A stretch of 64,000 nt of DNA from Adiantum capillus-veneris (lineage: Eukaryota > Streptophyta > Polypodiopsida > Polypodiales > Pteridaceae): contig CM043966.1 in the NCBI GenBank assembly GCA_014529385.2, positions 37,419,239 through 37,483,238 on the forward strand, written 5' to 3'. This document shows positions 21,590 to 34,029 of the stretch, piece by piece. Positions within the stretch are counted from its first letter, which is position 1. The number at the start of each line of letters is the position of its first letter. The notes beneath the pieces were generated by a model that searched no databases, had not been told where the DNA came from, and saw nothing but the letters and a program-made list of their open reading frames with translations. The translations under genes were made by a program, and so were the position numbers.

Positions 21590-23330
21590 CTTGGAGAAAA
21601 AAATTGTGATTTCCTCAAGATGCTCTCTTTTCAAGTTTTTCAAAGTTTTTCACTTTGGCTAGGTTCCTCAGCTAATGAATAGCCTACTCACCAATTTTGG
21701 TCCAATTTGGAGTTTCAAAAGGTCCTCTAACTTTGTTTTGACAATTTTAGAGTCCCTTTTGATTGTTTTGAGTCTAATTTATGATTTGAGTGTCCAAATT
21801 TGACTTTAAAACGACCAGTGAGTTCCTCACATCAAGGCCTAGTTTCAGTTGTTTTTGAGGTCTAGCAAAAAATGCGATTTTCTTCTTAAGGTCAACACAA
21901 AGTTGTCCAAATGAATATTTTCAACCAGAGTTAGCAACTAAGATTATAAAGAATCTGGAAAAGAAGATTCCAAAACAACCAGAGTGTTCTGAGGGTTTTC
22001 CACTCTTTGTAGATTTTACCAACCAATTTTGATTGAGTTTTGATCTCGTTTGGGTGTTCCAAGTCAAGTTTAGCATTTTCATGCACTTTTTGACTAGGGT
22101 TAGGTCCAACCTCATGTGCAACTGTCCGATTTCAATTTTTTCTTAATGACTGTGATCCTTGCATCAAGGTTCCTCTTTGGTCCGAAACTTGGAAAACAAT
22201 TCTTCTTCTTTCAGGTAGCTGGAAAAAAATCACGATTTTCTCCCTCTACTCCTACTTTTGACAACTTTTTTCAAATTTGACTTATAGGGATGATCCTTGC
22301 ACCAAGCCTACCACTGAACCAAGTCTTGGCCAAAAATTACTTTTCTAGCTAGTAGCTGGAACAGAATCACAGCTTTTTCCATATTTCACTTTTCCACAAG
22401 TTTTTGGTATCATTTTAGGTCTGATTTGTCACAAGAAATCAAAGTTTCAACAAAAGTTGAACTCTTTGGATGAATTTTCCTCTTTCTGACACTTTTTGTT
22501 GATTTTCACACGAAACGCATTCTAACACAAGTCTCAACCAAAATGTGGACAAAACTTCATCCAGAGATGCATCTACTTACCTTACTCCTAAAACAAGAGA
22601 AAAAGAAACACTAAAAAACAACAACTTACTACAAAGACTTTGAAATTTACCTTTTTTTGCCTTTTAGGGTGCTTAGTGTGAACTTCATTGCTCTAATAGC
22701 CAACAAAGCCACACACGAAGCTCTACTTCTACTCTCAACAATTTACTCTATATCTACCAACTACTTTTATGGCTAGAAACTCACCACCACTAAAAATGTA
22801 ACGAACAAGGATGTCTCGATCTCCACTTCTACTTTAATCTACCAAACTAGTCTATCTAAGGTAACTCTGCATGACTCGATTGTGTTCACACTAATTTAGG
22901 TATTCGTCCCCAACAACGATGCCGATGTCTGAGGGGGGCTTTTAGAGCTCTATCACATCTCACAAAGAGACGGTCCCAAGACTAAAATGTCAATCCAAGG
23001 GAGCAAGTGACTTGACTAGGGCATGGAGGCGTGCCAAGAGGTTGTCAATCTCTTGTTTAAACACAATACACTCCGTGGAAACAATTTATGAACTATCTAA
23101 CTGCAAAAAACCTGATTTCTATCTCTTTGATCCAATCACACATCACATGCAAACCAACAAAAAACCAACTCCAATCAACACCAAATTTGGCAGACACATT
23201 CCTTACTAGGTCGAAAACACTTTTGGACCAGCAAACCTAAAATTTTCACACTTGCAAAAATCATAATTTTCTCCTGCAACAAAAGTATAGGTCATCAAAT
23301 CTGATGTTGGGCACACCTATTAGATGCTTC
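21590..23330. other. Non-coding tract, probably retroelement UTR or LTR debris
   Basis: No coherent open frame. T-rich phrases similar to those at 16300-17090 indicate that it continues the tract interrupted by copia element 2. Confidence 0.4.
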
Positions 23331-23339
23331 TAAGTGCTG

Positions 23340-25271
23340 GGAGTTACATGCAACTGACAGAATCTCAAAAAAGTGGCTCGAATAGTGAGATATGTCATCT
23401 AGAAGGTCATGGGATAATCATAGCCCCAGTTTTGAACCATTTTCAATTGACACATGAATGGTATTCCTAGAATAACATCATAGTTATTATCAGTACCAAA
23501 ATCTACTACTGCAAATATATGTTGTACTTTATTCCACAAGAAGTCATCATCACCTGCTCTAAAAATCTAATAGGCTTTGCAATATAGCCATCAGCTAACT
23601 GTAATTTCATCCGTGTTTTTCGAAGGGAAGATTTTTCCCATTTCTCCCAAATTACTTTAGTGGCAATGGCAACTCATGCACCACTATCCAAAATAGCAAT
23701 GGTTTTTATTCCTTGATTCTCTTTGGGCGATATAGTGTTCTCCTCTTCATCCTCGCAATAATCACCAACTTTTTTTATAGGAACTGGCTTCGGATCCTTT
23801 TTGGGTTGGCTCCAATCCCCCATTTCTTGACCTATTGTCTCAACGGGATTTTTTATTCCCGTTTTCTCAAGACATCTACAGACATCTACAGACATCTCTC
23901 CACATTTGAGGTCTCACTTTTAATAGCTCAACTATCATCATTGTGCATATCATCGGTGTTGACATAAATTCTTGCAATCCTCAAGAATCTATAATTGGCT
24001 TATGAGTTCTTCTCTGAAATGGCAGAACCATAACATCAGATCTTTCCTCATATGGTCCTAGGTAGGAAGGCAACTCCTTAAGGGTTTCCTCTCTACTATC
24101 TTCTAATCTCTCTGCTCCCTCGTCACCATAGATGGAATGCATCTCAAAGTCCATCATGCCTTTGTCGAGATCAACTTCCGCAATAGGTGCCAATTCTAAC
24201 ATATGACTAGCATCTCTACCCTTCCTAACTATGTTGCAAAGTTATTCAGACCAATTACTTTTGACTTTTGGCACAATAGGAGGTATATGATAAACAGATT
24301 CATATGTTGTGTTTGCTACCACTTGTTCAACTTCTCTTTCTCCACAAGTAACCGCGCTCCCAATCCCTTGAGGATGTTGGATCTCTATTTTGTTCTCTTT
24401 CTCGAGTCTTTCCCATCTCTCTGATTGAAGTTCTTTTTGTGAACCTCATCGTTAGCTGAAACCTCAATGTCCTTCATCAGTTCGTGTTCAGCCGTTCATG
24501 TAAGCTCTCTTCCATTCTCGAATTTGTTTCTTTAGGATCAACAGGTGGTTGAAGTATTACCCTAGCTTGAGCTAGCATATCTAGTGGAGGTTCCATAAGT
24601 GCTTGAGGGGTTGCAATCAGCTTTTTGCACATCTCCAACCTCAGCTTTTCCATCTTTGTATAAGGATAAGTTATCCACAGATTCTCCATAGTCTGGCGGC
24701 TATCTAATCTCGCTTCATAAGCCTTGAGAGTTGCCTCTCATGACTCAAACATTTTATCTACTAGCACTTAACCTCTTGAACTAACATCCTTTGGCCCTAC
24801 TCTGCTCGGCTTTGGTACTGCTTCGGGTATTACTTCTAGTATCACGCTAGATGAAGACTTTGTCGATTGTTGTAATTGCTCTTGAGCTTGTGATAGCCCA
24901 ACAACAACAACCTGTAGCTTCCTTTGGTACTGGGCTCTAATTTTATCTCCCGCATCTTTCTTCACTGATTTCACCTTCATAGATTTATTAGAGTCATCAC
25001 TACTTTTTTCACTTGCCGCTTTTAATGGCACTTTCACATTTGAATTAGAACCACTTGAAGAGGGAATGACCTCTACAATGTTCATTGTTGCTTTTCCTTC
25101 CTTATCTGGAATCTCATGACAATTTTGGCACAAATGTTTAATTCCACATTCATCATAATATCCATGTGAAGCCCTGCCTGCTGCTTGCAAGGCATTAACA
25201 ATTACATTAGGAACTTTGTTTGCATCATCCAAAAACAAGCAATTGATACAAAGCAGTGTTAATTCTTCCAT
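23340..25271 (-). pseudogene. Ty3/gypsy gag-protease fragment
   Basis: The minus-strand reading from 25271 gives an open frame of 167 codons (25271-24768) with a cysteine cluster CGIKHLCQNC and a Gln/Ser-rich tail. More broken frames follow (24689-24477, 24202-23981). A protease-like segment comes next at about 23720-23570: AILDSGACVAIATKV, then QLADGYIAKPI. A GIPFMCQLKMVQNWG stretch at about 23480-23430 resembles the end of retropepsin domains. RT is not found downstream. Frameshifts and stops are frequent. The upstream 167-codon frame is assigned only by position. Confidence 0.5.
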
Positions 25272-25374
25272 GTATCTTTGTAGCTATTGACTCACAAGTT
25301 CAAGGGAAAACTCTTTTGGAAAGCCATGATTTTGAAACACAAACTTCCTCTCATTTTCTCATTTTCTCACTTCT

Positions 25375-25402
25375 CCCCCCCCCCCCCCCCCCCCCCCCCC
25401 CC
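25375..25402. repeat. Poly-C tract
   Basis: 28 consecutive C bases. Confidence 0.95.
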
Positions 25403-26580
25403 GGCCATAAATATGATACCCCCCTCCCTTATTTTTAAGCTTGGGAGATAAGTTATTGGGGGCCTGTCCCTAACTTATATGCTTATGTAACTTGTAAAAA
25501 AACACCCCTCCTAGCACTTACGTGGAGCAATAAATTTTCCATGGTGAATCCCCCGAGACAGCAACACAGCTTCAACAACAATGGCAAGTCAAAGAAAGGC
25601 ATATAAAGATAAATGGCAAGCAATGACAAATTCAGCAAGAGAGCTCTTAACAACAATCATAAGAATCTCACAAAGTCCCTCAAATTTGGTTGTAGAAGAC
25701 TCACATCACAGTAGAACCACGGAGAAGATCCGTCATAACGACAACACAAAGAAGCTGAGTTCCCACAAATACAAGCACATCAAAAACCATCTTCACGTCC
25801 AGTTGTGGTCACACAGAGAAGAATATGCAACAAGATGCAAACTTGCCTCGACAATAGAAGCGCAACTCATGTATTAACAACAACATAGCATATATGAATC
25901 ACTCAAGGAAGGAAGCAGTCAAAAGCATTAAAATCGCTAAAGGTCGTCCAAATGACATTGGAATAAAGAGCTATGCATAAGCATGGAGGGGTGCAATCGG
26001 TAGCTGCAAACAAGAGCTATCTGCAGCATAAGCGATGGCACAATCGATCGTTCATAGACTTAGATTGGTTTCACTCTTCATCTTCCCATGTATAAAAAAC
26101 GAGGGCTAGTAGCGCTTCAACCCAGGCCCATTTCACGCTTTGTTACCAACGCACGGTCACGATGCAACCTCATCCACTCTATCCACAAAACTTCTCCCTC
26201 ATAAGTGGTGCTCTCAAATATCATTTATTTGGGGTCGATGGGTCTACAAAAAAGGACCCGCACGATTACTAGCCCCCACACCTTAAGGAAAGCAAGAAGG
26301 TAGAGGTCTTAAGGGCCAAGTCACACCCAAGAAGAGTGCATTAGGAAAGTCCTAAAAGGTAGACATAGAAATAGAATTAAAAAAATACCCCTACTAGTAT
26401 GTGCCTACGGTCTTTAGAAAAGAAAGTATGAGGCGAATCTCGTGAGATGCAACGATTGAGAATTTGTCAAAATTGTCGCGCGAAGCTGTCAGATGTCAAT
26501 GTGAGGACAGCAACAACTAACCAACAGCGTGAGGACGAGCAACAAGACAACAGACTTGCCTGCGTTCGGCATTGAAGCAA
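25403..26580. other. Unrecognised non-coding DNA
   Basis: No gene or element end was identified. The small 98-codon plus frame at 25581-25877 is Lys/His-rich and shows no family resemblance. Confidence 0.4.
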
Positions 26581-26587
26581 GTTGTGG

Positions 26588-26725
26588 GAGTTCTTTTTTT
26601 TTTTAAGTATAGAGGTATGGTGTAGACAATCAAACAAGCATAACGAGTTGGTTAGCTCCACGTCCTTAATTCATGCCGGGTTTGAGTTCGAACCTCAAAA
26701 GGGTTTTCTTGTAATGTGCGCTATT
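26588..26725 (+). mobile_element. Possible tRNA-related SINE head
   Basis: A T-rich run is followed by the A-box-like ATAACGAGTTGGTTAG (about 26640) and the B-box-like GAGTTCGAACCTC (about 26683). This is the spacing of a Pol III promoter, but no tRNA fold or poly-A tail with duplication was found. Confidence 0.3.
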
Positions 26726-26929
26726 GTCAAAAGAGGTGATGAACGAATCTGGGATTCTATGCGAAGATTCTATGCAATAAACTATGAAACCTACCAGTAC
26801 TTTGAAAAGCAAGAGAACTTTTCTTCTCCTCCTTTTCCTTCCGATCAAATACATTGCTCGTTCTTTGCTTCCTCCCTATTTTTGCATAAGGATTTTGCTA
26901 ACCCCAAGGGTGGGTCTTGCACCCACTAA

Positions 26930-27310
26930 CCCCACTCTAAAATTCTCGATTCTATGTAGCCATTGCAACACCTGCGAACTTTGCCCGAGTCTTGCTTTCA
27001 CGGGGAAGAACAGCATGAATGTTGGTACTCAGGAAGCTCACCGCCATCAAGGCTTTCGGCAAACTCACTCTTCTGGGCGAGGTCGATGCCATACTCTGCT
27101 ACTATGCTGGCTTCCAGCGCTGCGCAACCCTCCGAAACGAGGAATAAATACTCTAAAAGCTTACTCCTCGCCACCATCGATAAGTATGCGGGAGCTGCTT
27201 CCCGGTGGCTATATTAAAACGGCTCCTGGTCGAACGTTTGGGCTCGAGGGCAATGGCCTAGGTCATGCCAAGCGGTCAATTTCCTAGGCCTTTGTTTGCC
27301 AAACCCGTTT
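26930..27310. other. Possible decayed coding segment, unidentified
   Basis: Base composition rises in GC here. On the minus strand (about 27200-27010) one frame is open for about 60 codons and includes SKLLEYLFLVSEGCAALEAS. The opposite strand also has open frames. I recognise no family. Flanking DNA is non-coding. Confidence 0.2.
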
Positions 27311-28210
27311 TACGCTTACCTACTACATGTTGCCAAGGAAACCCTAGTGCTTCTTGGCCTTGCGCATGTTGATTGGATCCAGATCCTTCAATGCAGACCG
27401 CCTATGTTGAGCAGATCCTTCAGTGCAGACCAAGAGACAACATTCCATACATGAGTGTTATTAAGATTAAACCGCTCTTGGCATACACATCGACCAGTGC
27501 GGCGCGATTCTATGGCCCCTCTTCCAAGAGTCCCTTGAGATCGGATCATGAATTTGTTTGATCATGTCAACTTTGACTTGTGTAGTGCTTGTAGTGCTGC
27601 ACGTCGTCAAGATGCAGAGACTTTCGCTTCAAATTCATTTAAAACAACCATGTGCTTTCTGGCCCTGGGTACATCCCACAATGAATGTAGTCCAATAAAG
27701 AACATTTTGGACATAAACATCATCAAACAATTTCCGTGTTATCATGAATAGAGTGGCATAATTACCTATTCAAGAGTCGGCTGAGCACCGCTGCTCTATC
27801 GAGCATGAAATAGAGAGATAGAGAGCTTAAAATCACCTTCAAAGAAACCCTAGCAAGTGGGAGCCAGAGAGAAAACCAAGCCCTTATGGAGGCAGGGGAA
27901 TAGCTCAAACTGCATCCACACAACAGAATGCATTACATATGTCAAAATTCCATGGCCAGCTTGTACCTGAACTTATGTACAAGGAACTCACACAGGAGAC
28001 ATTGTATGATTTGGGCATGGTACATACTTGACAGAGAATTTTTTTCTCAGAAACTTCTTAAGTCTTGGGTTATAGATTACCCCAGATTAGTAAGGAGTGC
28101 CCCTATCGTATTGTTTCTCATTACTCATCTTTTCTTATACATTCCACTCAACAAGCAGTTGAGGATTCCTGGTTAAGTTAAAAGTGGCTGCATCTTTGCT
28201 TGAAGACTTA
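27311..28210. other. Intergenic DNA and 3' flank of the TRM-like gene
   Basis: A short imperfect duplication (GATCCTTCAATGCAGACC and GATCCTTCAGTGCAGACC) lies at about 27387 and 27415. From about 27900 to 28210 the DNA is probably the 3' UTR of the minus-strand gene that stops at 28211. No canonical AATAAA was found on that strand. Confidence 0.4.
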
Positions 28211-31200
28211 CTATAGCAAGTCAGAGAAAAGCTCTTGCATTAAAGCTGCAAACAGAGAGCTTTCAAGCTCAATCTCCATCACCTCAACCTCCTCATGGAA
28301 ACTGCTCCAGCTGCTTGTTGCCATGTCCATGTGAAGCAGGGCAGTGATAACAACTGAGCCTGTCAGGCTCTCCACCTCATTGAAGGTGTCTGGTGAAGAG
28401 TTGGTCCGAGAGGACCGACGACGCGGCCCTTTTGAAGTATGTAGATCTGATGGCTCAATTGCACAATCAAGCAAAGCCTTCAATGTACTCTCTCTCTCAG
28501 CTTGGAATCTTGCTCTAGCATCCATATTGAAGTCTGAATATGTACTCTTGCCATCCTCATCCGCTACCTCTTGCAGTTGCTGCATGTAGAAGTCTTCGTC
28601 TGAGTGGATGTAGAGATCATCTTCAGATGCTTCATAATGTGAACCGTATGCATGGTCCATGCCAAGACCCTCCACATCGACATTCACAAAGCCTCCATAC
28701 CTTGATAACTGATAATCAGGAGAAGCCATTGAAGGCACTTGGTGGTGAGTAGCACTAGCGTCAGTAACATCACTTCCCCAAGACTCTTTGAAGCTGGAAG
28801 AGTCAGATTCTTCCTCAAATTCAAGGCTATCCTCATTGATCTTAATTAACGTGTCTAAATCCATATGTGCAAGCATCTCATATCGCCTAACGCTCTCCAA
28901 GAGCTTCTGCCTGGCTTCTGATTCAAGAACAAACATAAATAAGACTATACCTTGGTTATTACTGCCATTTCGAAAGCTGTGTGAAACTTACCGTCGAAGT
29001 AGTCAAAAGGTTTTGCAAGAACTGGGCTGTTGTCATAGACCATGTCAAGCACCGAAACAGGGCTGGACTGCTGGAACTCCTCTGCATATGAATGGTCAGA
29101 AGATATGGAGGATTCCTCTTCAAGGTTTCCCACCTCTTTCCTCTCTTCGAAAATCTTTACAACACAAGGGCCTCTGGTAGCAACTAATGGAGAGTCATAT
29201 CCATCACACTTATTGAAAGTCTGCACAAAAGCATACAATCGTAAAAATTCCAAGAAAAACACCTGAAAATTGAAGGCAGCAAAAATCCATGATGTTCTAG
29301 GGGGCACAAAATATATATACCTGCATGAATCCAGGATAAGCCCAGATTCACCTTTAGGGAAGTGCAAAGGTATAGACTCATGGTAGTCATCCACAAGACA
29401 TTATAACCATCAGCTCCATCATGCATAGTATTGACTAAATACTACCACATCCCCACTCCAATAGTGGGTGTAGAACTAGGTACCTATATGCGCTCCCACA
29501 CACACACACACGAGCATACCTCTATACAAAGAAAGATCTGTGTACTGAGTTTCTGTCATAACTTTAGAGATGCAGGGCAGACTCAGCCATGATGAAGCCT
29601 AGCACTAACAGGGCATTAACACCACATCAACTGGTCGTGACTTGGACAAAAACTTCACATGTCATGTCTGCATGTCTGCTATACAACTTAAAAGCCTACT
29701 GCAAGGTAATAATTTCTACAAAGCCAGGCAATTTGTGCATGTGATTTGATTATCTCTAAATTGCTTTGGTAAAGAAAGAAAACAAGATGTAATGTTTTGT
29801 TTCTAGCCATTCTGACCTGAAGGGAAGGAGACCTGTCTTAAAATTCCTATTCATGGAAAGTTTTGAGTAGGAAAATACATAAAAAGAGATTCTTTCCTGA
29901 CCTCGTTTTTGAGAGTACAAGAATGGTCTTGGATCTCCTCTTGTGTCCACCAGCTATAGTTGCACAACAACAGTACTGGAGGTGGAGCCTTTGCTGTGGT
30001 ATCACTTTCTGTGGCATCCATACACAATTCGCCAGAAATGCATGGTTTGTCACTGCTGCTTGTATATGACTTTGAACGCCCATTTGAATGAACGTCCGAG
30101 AAAGTACAGGAATGAGCATAATGAATGTCTCCAATCCAGTTCTCACTATTCCCACTACTTGCAATGTTTATGCTGCAGTCAATTTCATCAATTGGCACTC
30201 CTCTTGACATTGAGAATATGTGTGATTCAATTTGAATTTCCACCTGAGCATGTTCCGGTGGGGTGTTCCATTCCGGAGAGTTGACAAGCTCCTGCCCAGT
30301 AGGCAATTCATTGATAGAGATGAGGTCGCTCAAGTCTGCATAGGGGGCTGACTGAAGGTCTTGCCTATCTCCTGAAGCACTCATGTCCCACTGCCTATGC
30401 TGTCTTCCTAACACCTCAGAAACCATTCGCTCATCTTCTGGCCTTAAATCATCAGTCCTCTGCATGCTTTCCTCTGACACATCCAACAGTGTAATCAATC
30501 TTTCGCTTTGCGCTGTCCTGTCTACCATAGAAAAGTGAGCATTCGGACACTGAGAATGGTTATAATGCTGTGATGCATCGCAATGATCAGCCGTTGTGGC
30601 GGCCGGCTGACTCAACTCCCCTCTTGCAGCTGGCATTACATCAGAAGGATATATCCTGCTTTGCATAACCATTAAAACCTCATCCTCTGTTATCTCAAAG
30701 CTATTCAGGGCAATCAAATCCTGCTGAGACTGATTTAGGAATCTAAAAGATTTATCCACATTGCTATGCTGCTTGCTGAATTCCTCTCGATTTTGCTCCG
30801 AGGTAGTTGCATCCTCAGAATGAGTTTTCTGTTTGGTGGTCGGCTCAACTCCAAGAGGAGCTTTGGTCATTCGAGCTTCCTTCGACTTGGACAGTTCTTG
30901 TGCTTGCTTGGAGCCATCAAGCTCTCTCAGCAAGGATCGTGCAGAGCTGGAGGCTCGCCGGTTGCTGCCTTCCAGGATTTTGGCAGCAGCTTCCATTAAT
31001 AAAGCTTTCTTGTTAGGACTCTTCACAGGACTTTTACCAGCTGAAGGTGCTTTGGCCGAGGATGGGCGTGTCTTTCTCACATTTTGAGGTGAAGGCAGCG
31101 TAACCATGCTTTCAGCAGGAACATTGTATCCCATTACAAGAGCAGAAGAGGCCCCTCTATGTCTATCAGATGGTTCTGATGAATCAGCATCGCAGCCCAC

Positions 31201-31810
31201 ATCCGAATGCCTTCTCTTGTCCTTAGATTTTGCTCTCTTAGAGTGTTGAGACTTACTACAGGAGGCCACCATGTCACTCAAATCAAATTTGAGCTCACGG
31301 CTGCTTCTGGTCCTTATAGGATGCTTCTTCTCCCAAATGACCTCCTGGAGCACAAAAGGCTCCTGTTTCGCATCAAGAAATTTCCGAAGATCAATGCTGG
31401 TCTCTGGTTCATTGGTTCGTTTCAATTGCTGCAAGAAGGCAGATGCACAGTCAGATGTTATGCTTACATCAGAGACTGAAATTCCATTATTGCCACTCAC
31501 CAGAGAGCTCTGCCTGTCAACATCTCGACGCCCAGTCTTGCTTCTTAAACTTTGAGCTCGAGCGTCTGCATGCAAAAATGTTGGTCACTCATCAGCTCCA
31601 TATAATTCAATGTACCCTTCATTTATACAACATGATGGCAAGCATGCTGAGATTACCTGTAGTTCCAAGACGATCGTTTGATCCTCCTAGCATTCTGTTC
31701 AAATGAAGCATTTGAGAGAAAGCACCCATGCAACCACCACCAGTTTTAAGGCTCTGCCATCTCTGCAAAGAGGATACATTTCGGTTGCTGGGTGCTAGCA
31801 CTTCCGGCAT
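28211..31810 (-). CDS. TRM/LONGIFOLIA-like (DUF4378) protein, four exons
   Basis: Exons 31810-31657, 31565-29902, 29220-28992 and 28917-28211 are joined by GT-AG introns of 91, 681 and 74 bases. They give exactly 917 codons plus TAG, with reading phase preserved. Visible motifs: GCMGAFSQML at residues 26-35 (like the N-terminal GCM-x-IFQ motif of LONGIFOLIA), KKALLMEAAAKILE at 237-250, SSPVSVLD near 658-665, and a C-terminal VMEIELESSLFAALMQELF helix like the end of DUF4378. The family recruits TON1 and links to cortical microtubules and cell elongation; that role is inferred here. Serine-rich basic and acidic linkers fit the family. The start ATG follows TTGCAGCT, so a 5' UTR intron is likely. 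Intron 3 could instead use an acceptor at 28945. Confidence 0.78.
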
Positions 31811-31918
31811 AGCTGCAAGTTAATTTGTCAGAATGGAAACTTCAAATGCGACTGATGTAAGTGCCGATGTATGCTTTGCAGTGCAGTGAACACGGCTAGT
31901 TGAGCATCATCAGTGTAG

Positions 31919-31989
<71 letters not shown>

Positions 31990-32154
31990 TTTGCGTGTAT
32001 GTGTAGAGCACTAAGAGCAGGGGTTTGGGCCGTGGATGGGAAATTTGAAAAATTGAACAGGCGCTTGTACTCAAGGGCGATTGATGCACTCGAGGAATGG
32101 ACTCTCTTTAGTGCGAATTTGAATCACGCATCTCAAGCCTGGTGAAGGTGCTGT

Positions 32155-32197
<43 letters not shown>

Positions 32198-32990
32198 TGA
32201 GAGTGATTTATATGATGCGCCCACAAAACCCCGAGCTGACTTGTTACAAGTTACGGGCGAGAGAGAGAGAGAGACTTCAGGTTCAGGGCAAGTGCCAAGG
32301 AGTCAGGACTCGAGGAGACAGGGAAGAGCGAGGGGATTTTGCGTCGGGTACAGCAGCAGAAGAGCGGCGTGGAGTGTCAGGTCGCATGGCGACTTCTCTC
32401 GTTCTGTGTGTAGGGGAAGACGGAGGGAAGAGTCGGACCCGGAAGAGGGCCAGCAGGGAAAAGTGGAAGATGCTGGTACACGCGATACCTATGGCCTAAA
32501 GAGGGCGTGTCTGCGTCTCTCTCTCTCTCTGCGTGCGCGGATCCTCTCTCTCCATCTCTCTCTGTCTCTCGCGTGTCTCTCTCGCACAAATTCAAATTGT
32601 GAAATGTATCCTGCATTCCATCAATTGAGCACACACCAAATTAAAGAACCAGAAAAATAGTAGAGCTAGAGTTTAATAGAGTTGTGACGTGTGTGTGTCT
32701 CTCTCTCTCTCACGGTCGCACCCCATAAAAACAGGCCTCTGCACAACATTGATCTCGTCAAACCTCAACCTTTCCTTAGGACCTATTCCCATGGCAATGA
32801 GGTTCTTGCAAACCTCTTTCAATTGACCCGCAAGATTTTCTGCCAAAAAAAAAAAGAAAAAGAGGCCAATTTTAGCACAAGGGACAGAAGAAATATTCTA
32901 CCGTCCACCACCACTCACGCCTCGTAATCAGCTCCATGGAATTTGATGACCAACAACAGATGCACCACTTAGGGTTGCCAATGGATGTTA
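31811..32990 (-). promoter_or_regulatory. Upstream region of the TRM-like gene, microsatellite-rich
   Basis: (GT)n(GA)n runs lie at 31920-31990, 32152-32198 and 32259-32273, and CT-rich DNA at 32515-32583 and 32697-32711. On the minus strand these read as CT/AC and GA tracts, common in plant 5' UTRs and core promoters. No clear TATA box was identified. The promoter role is inferred from position only. Confidence 0.35.
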
Positions 32991-33046
32991 TGCAATTCTC
33001 AAGAGGGAAACCTTCACAGTTGCTCGTCCTGAGGAAAGGCTCCAAT

Positions 33047-33341
33047 CGGTAGGCCCTCGGTTTGTCCATGACTCGTAGTGACGGCACGATTCTTGCGGCT
33101 CGGAGGTGCAGTGATGCACGATGGTCTCAGGTAGGGACGACAGACGATGGGGCATAGTCTTGACCCAAGATTTCTCATCCGCTCACCGTCAGCTTGTAGC
33201 GAACGTGTGATCGGGTTTAAGAGGCGCGGCATCAGGAGTGTCCTCCCTCAAAACTCAATGTGGGGTTACACGGAGTGTCCACCTCGCGTGGGGACACCAT
33301 GAAACATGATCCGAGCATAAACAGGGCACTTGTCTCGCTCG
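33047..33341 (+). repeat. Direct repeat A, left copy (possible LTR)
   Basis: It aligns with 36229-36522 over about 290 bases, sharing TGACCCAAGATTTCTC and GGGGACACCATGAAACATGA, with many substitutions. Its start is diverged from the TGTAGGACCTCGG start of the right copy. Confidence 0.7.
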
Positions 33342-34029
33342 ACCAAAATGAGTCCCAAGTAGAGTGGGTAGCTTTAAACATGAAGAGTAGCACAAAGTTG
33401 TGACGCCTCTTGAGTGTAGCATAGCTCATCAAGGTAAAGACACCTACATTCAACTCATACAAGAGCCCAATTGGAAAAAGACATGTGGCAATGGCCCACA
33501 CTCAACTAAAAGAGGAGCCACATTGTTCACAGGGCAATCAATCAGAGCAGACACCCTTCGTCAGGGTCACAACAGATTCAAAGCAAGGGAAACCATGAAG
33601 ATTCTAGATGATTGATTCTCAACCTTGTCTTTAGCAGGCCATTGAATTCGGGATTGTGAAGAGCAAGTCAAAGTTCCTCAAAGACCAAAGATCTACATCC
33701 AAGCACTCAAGGCTCAATCCAAAGAGCGAGCCTTTGAGCAAGTTAACCAGGAAAGAGTGAGATTGGCCATCTTTCTCTCTTCGATTACCTTCTTCAAGTC
33801 TTGCATCTAGCACGCAAGACTCGATCTAAACATGAAGGTTCTTAGGAGTCCCAAAAGTATGTCAAAGTTTCAAGGGATCACCGGAACTAATTATCAGCAC
33901 CACGGTACTCTCTTGAAACCCTTGGCTTGTATGGTAAGAGAAAATCTGAAGGATTTCATCTACTTGGTTACTTCAATCATAGGTAAGGCTCATAAAGACT
34001 ACAGGGTCAATCAGAGCACCCAAGTAATA
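33342..34029. other. Internal part of the repeat-A element
   Basis: Only short open frames and no recognised domain. It is interrupted at 34030 by a solo LTR and continues at 35648. Confidence 0.4.

Noticed and set aside
28945-29394. Minus-strand frame of 149 codons read as a separate gene
   Set aside because: It is exon 3 of the TRM-like gene plus adjoining intron sequence. The AG acceptor at 29221 and the donor at 28991 explain it.
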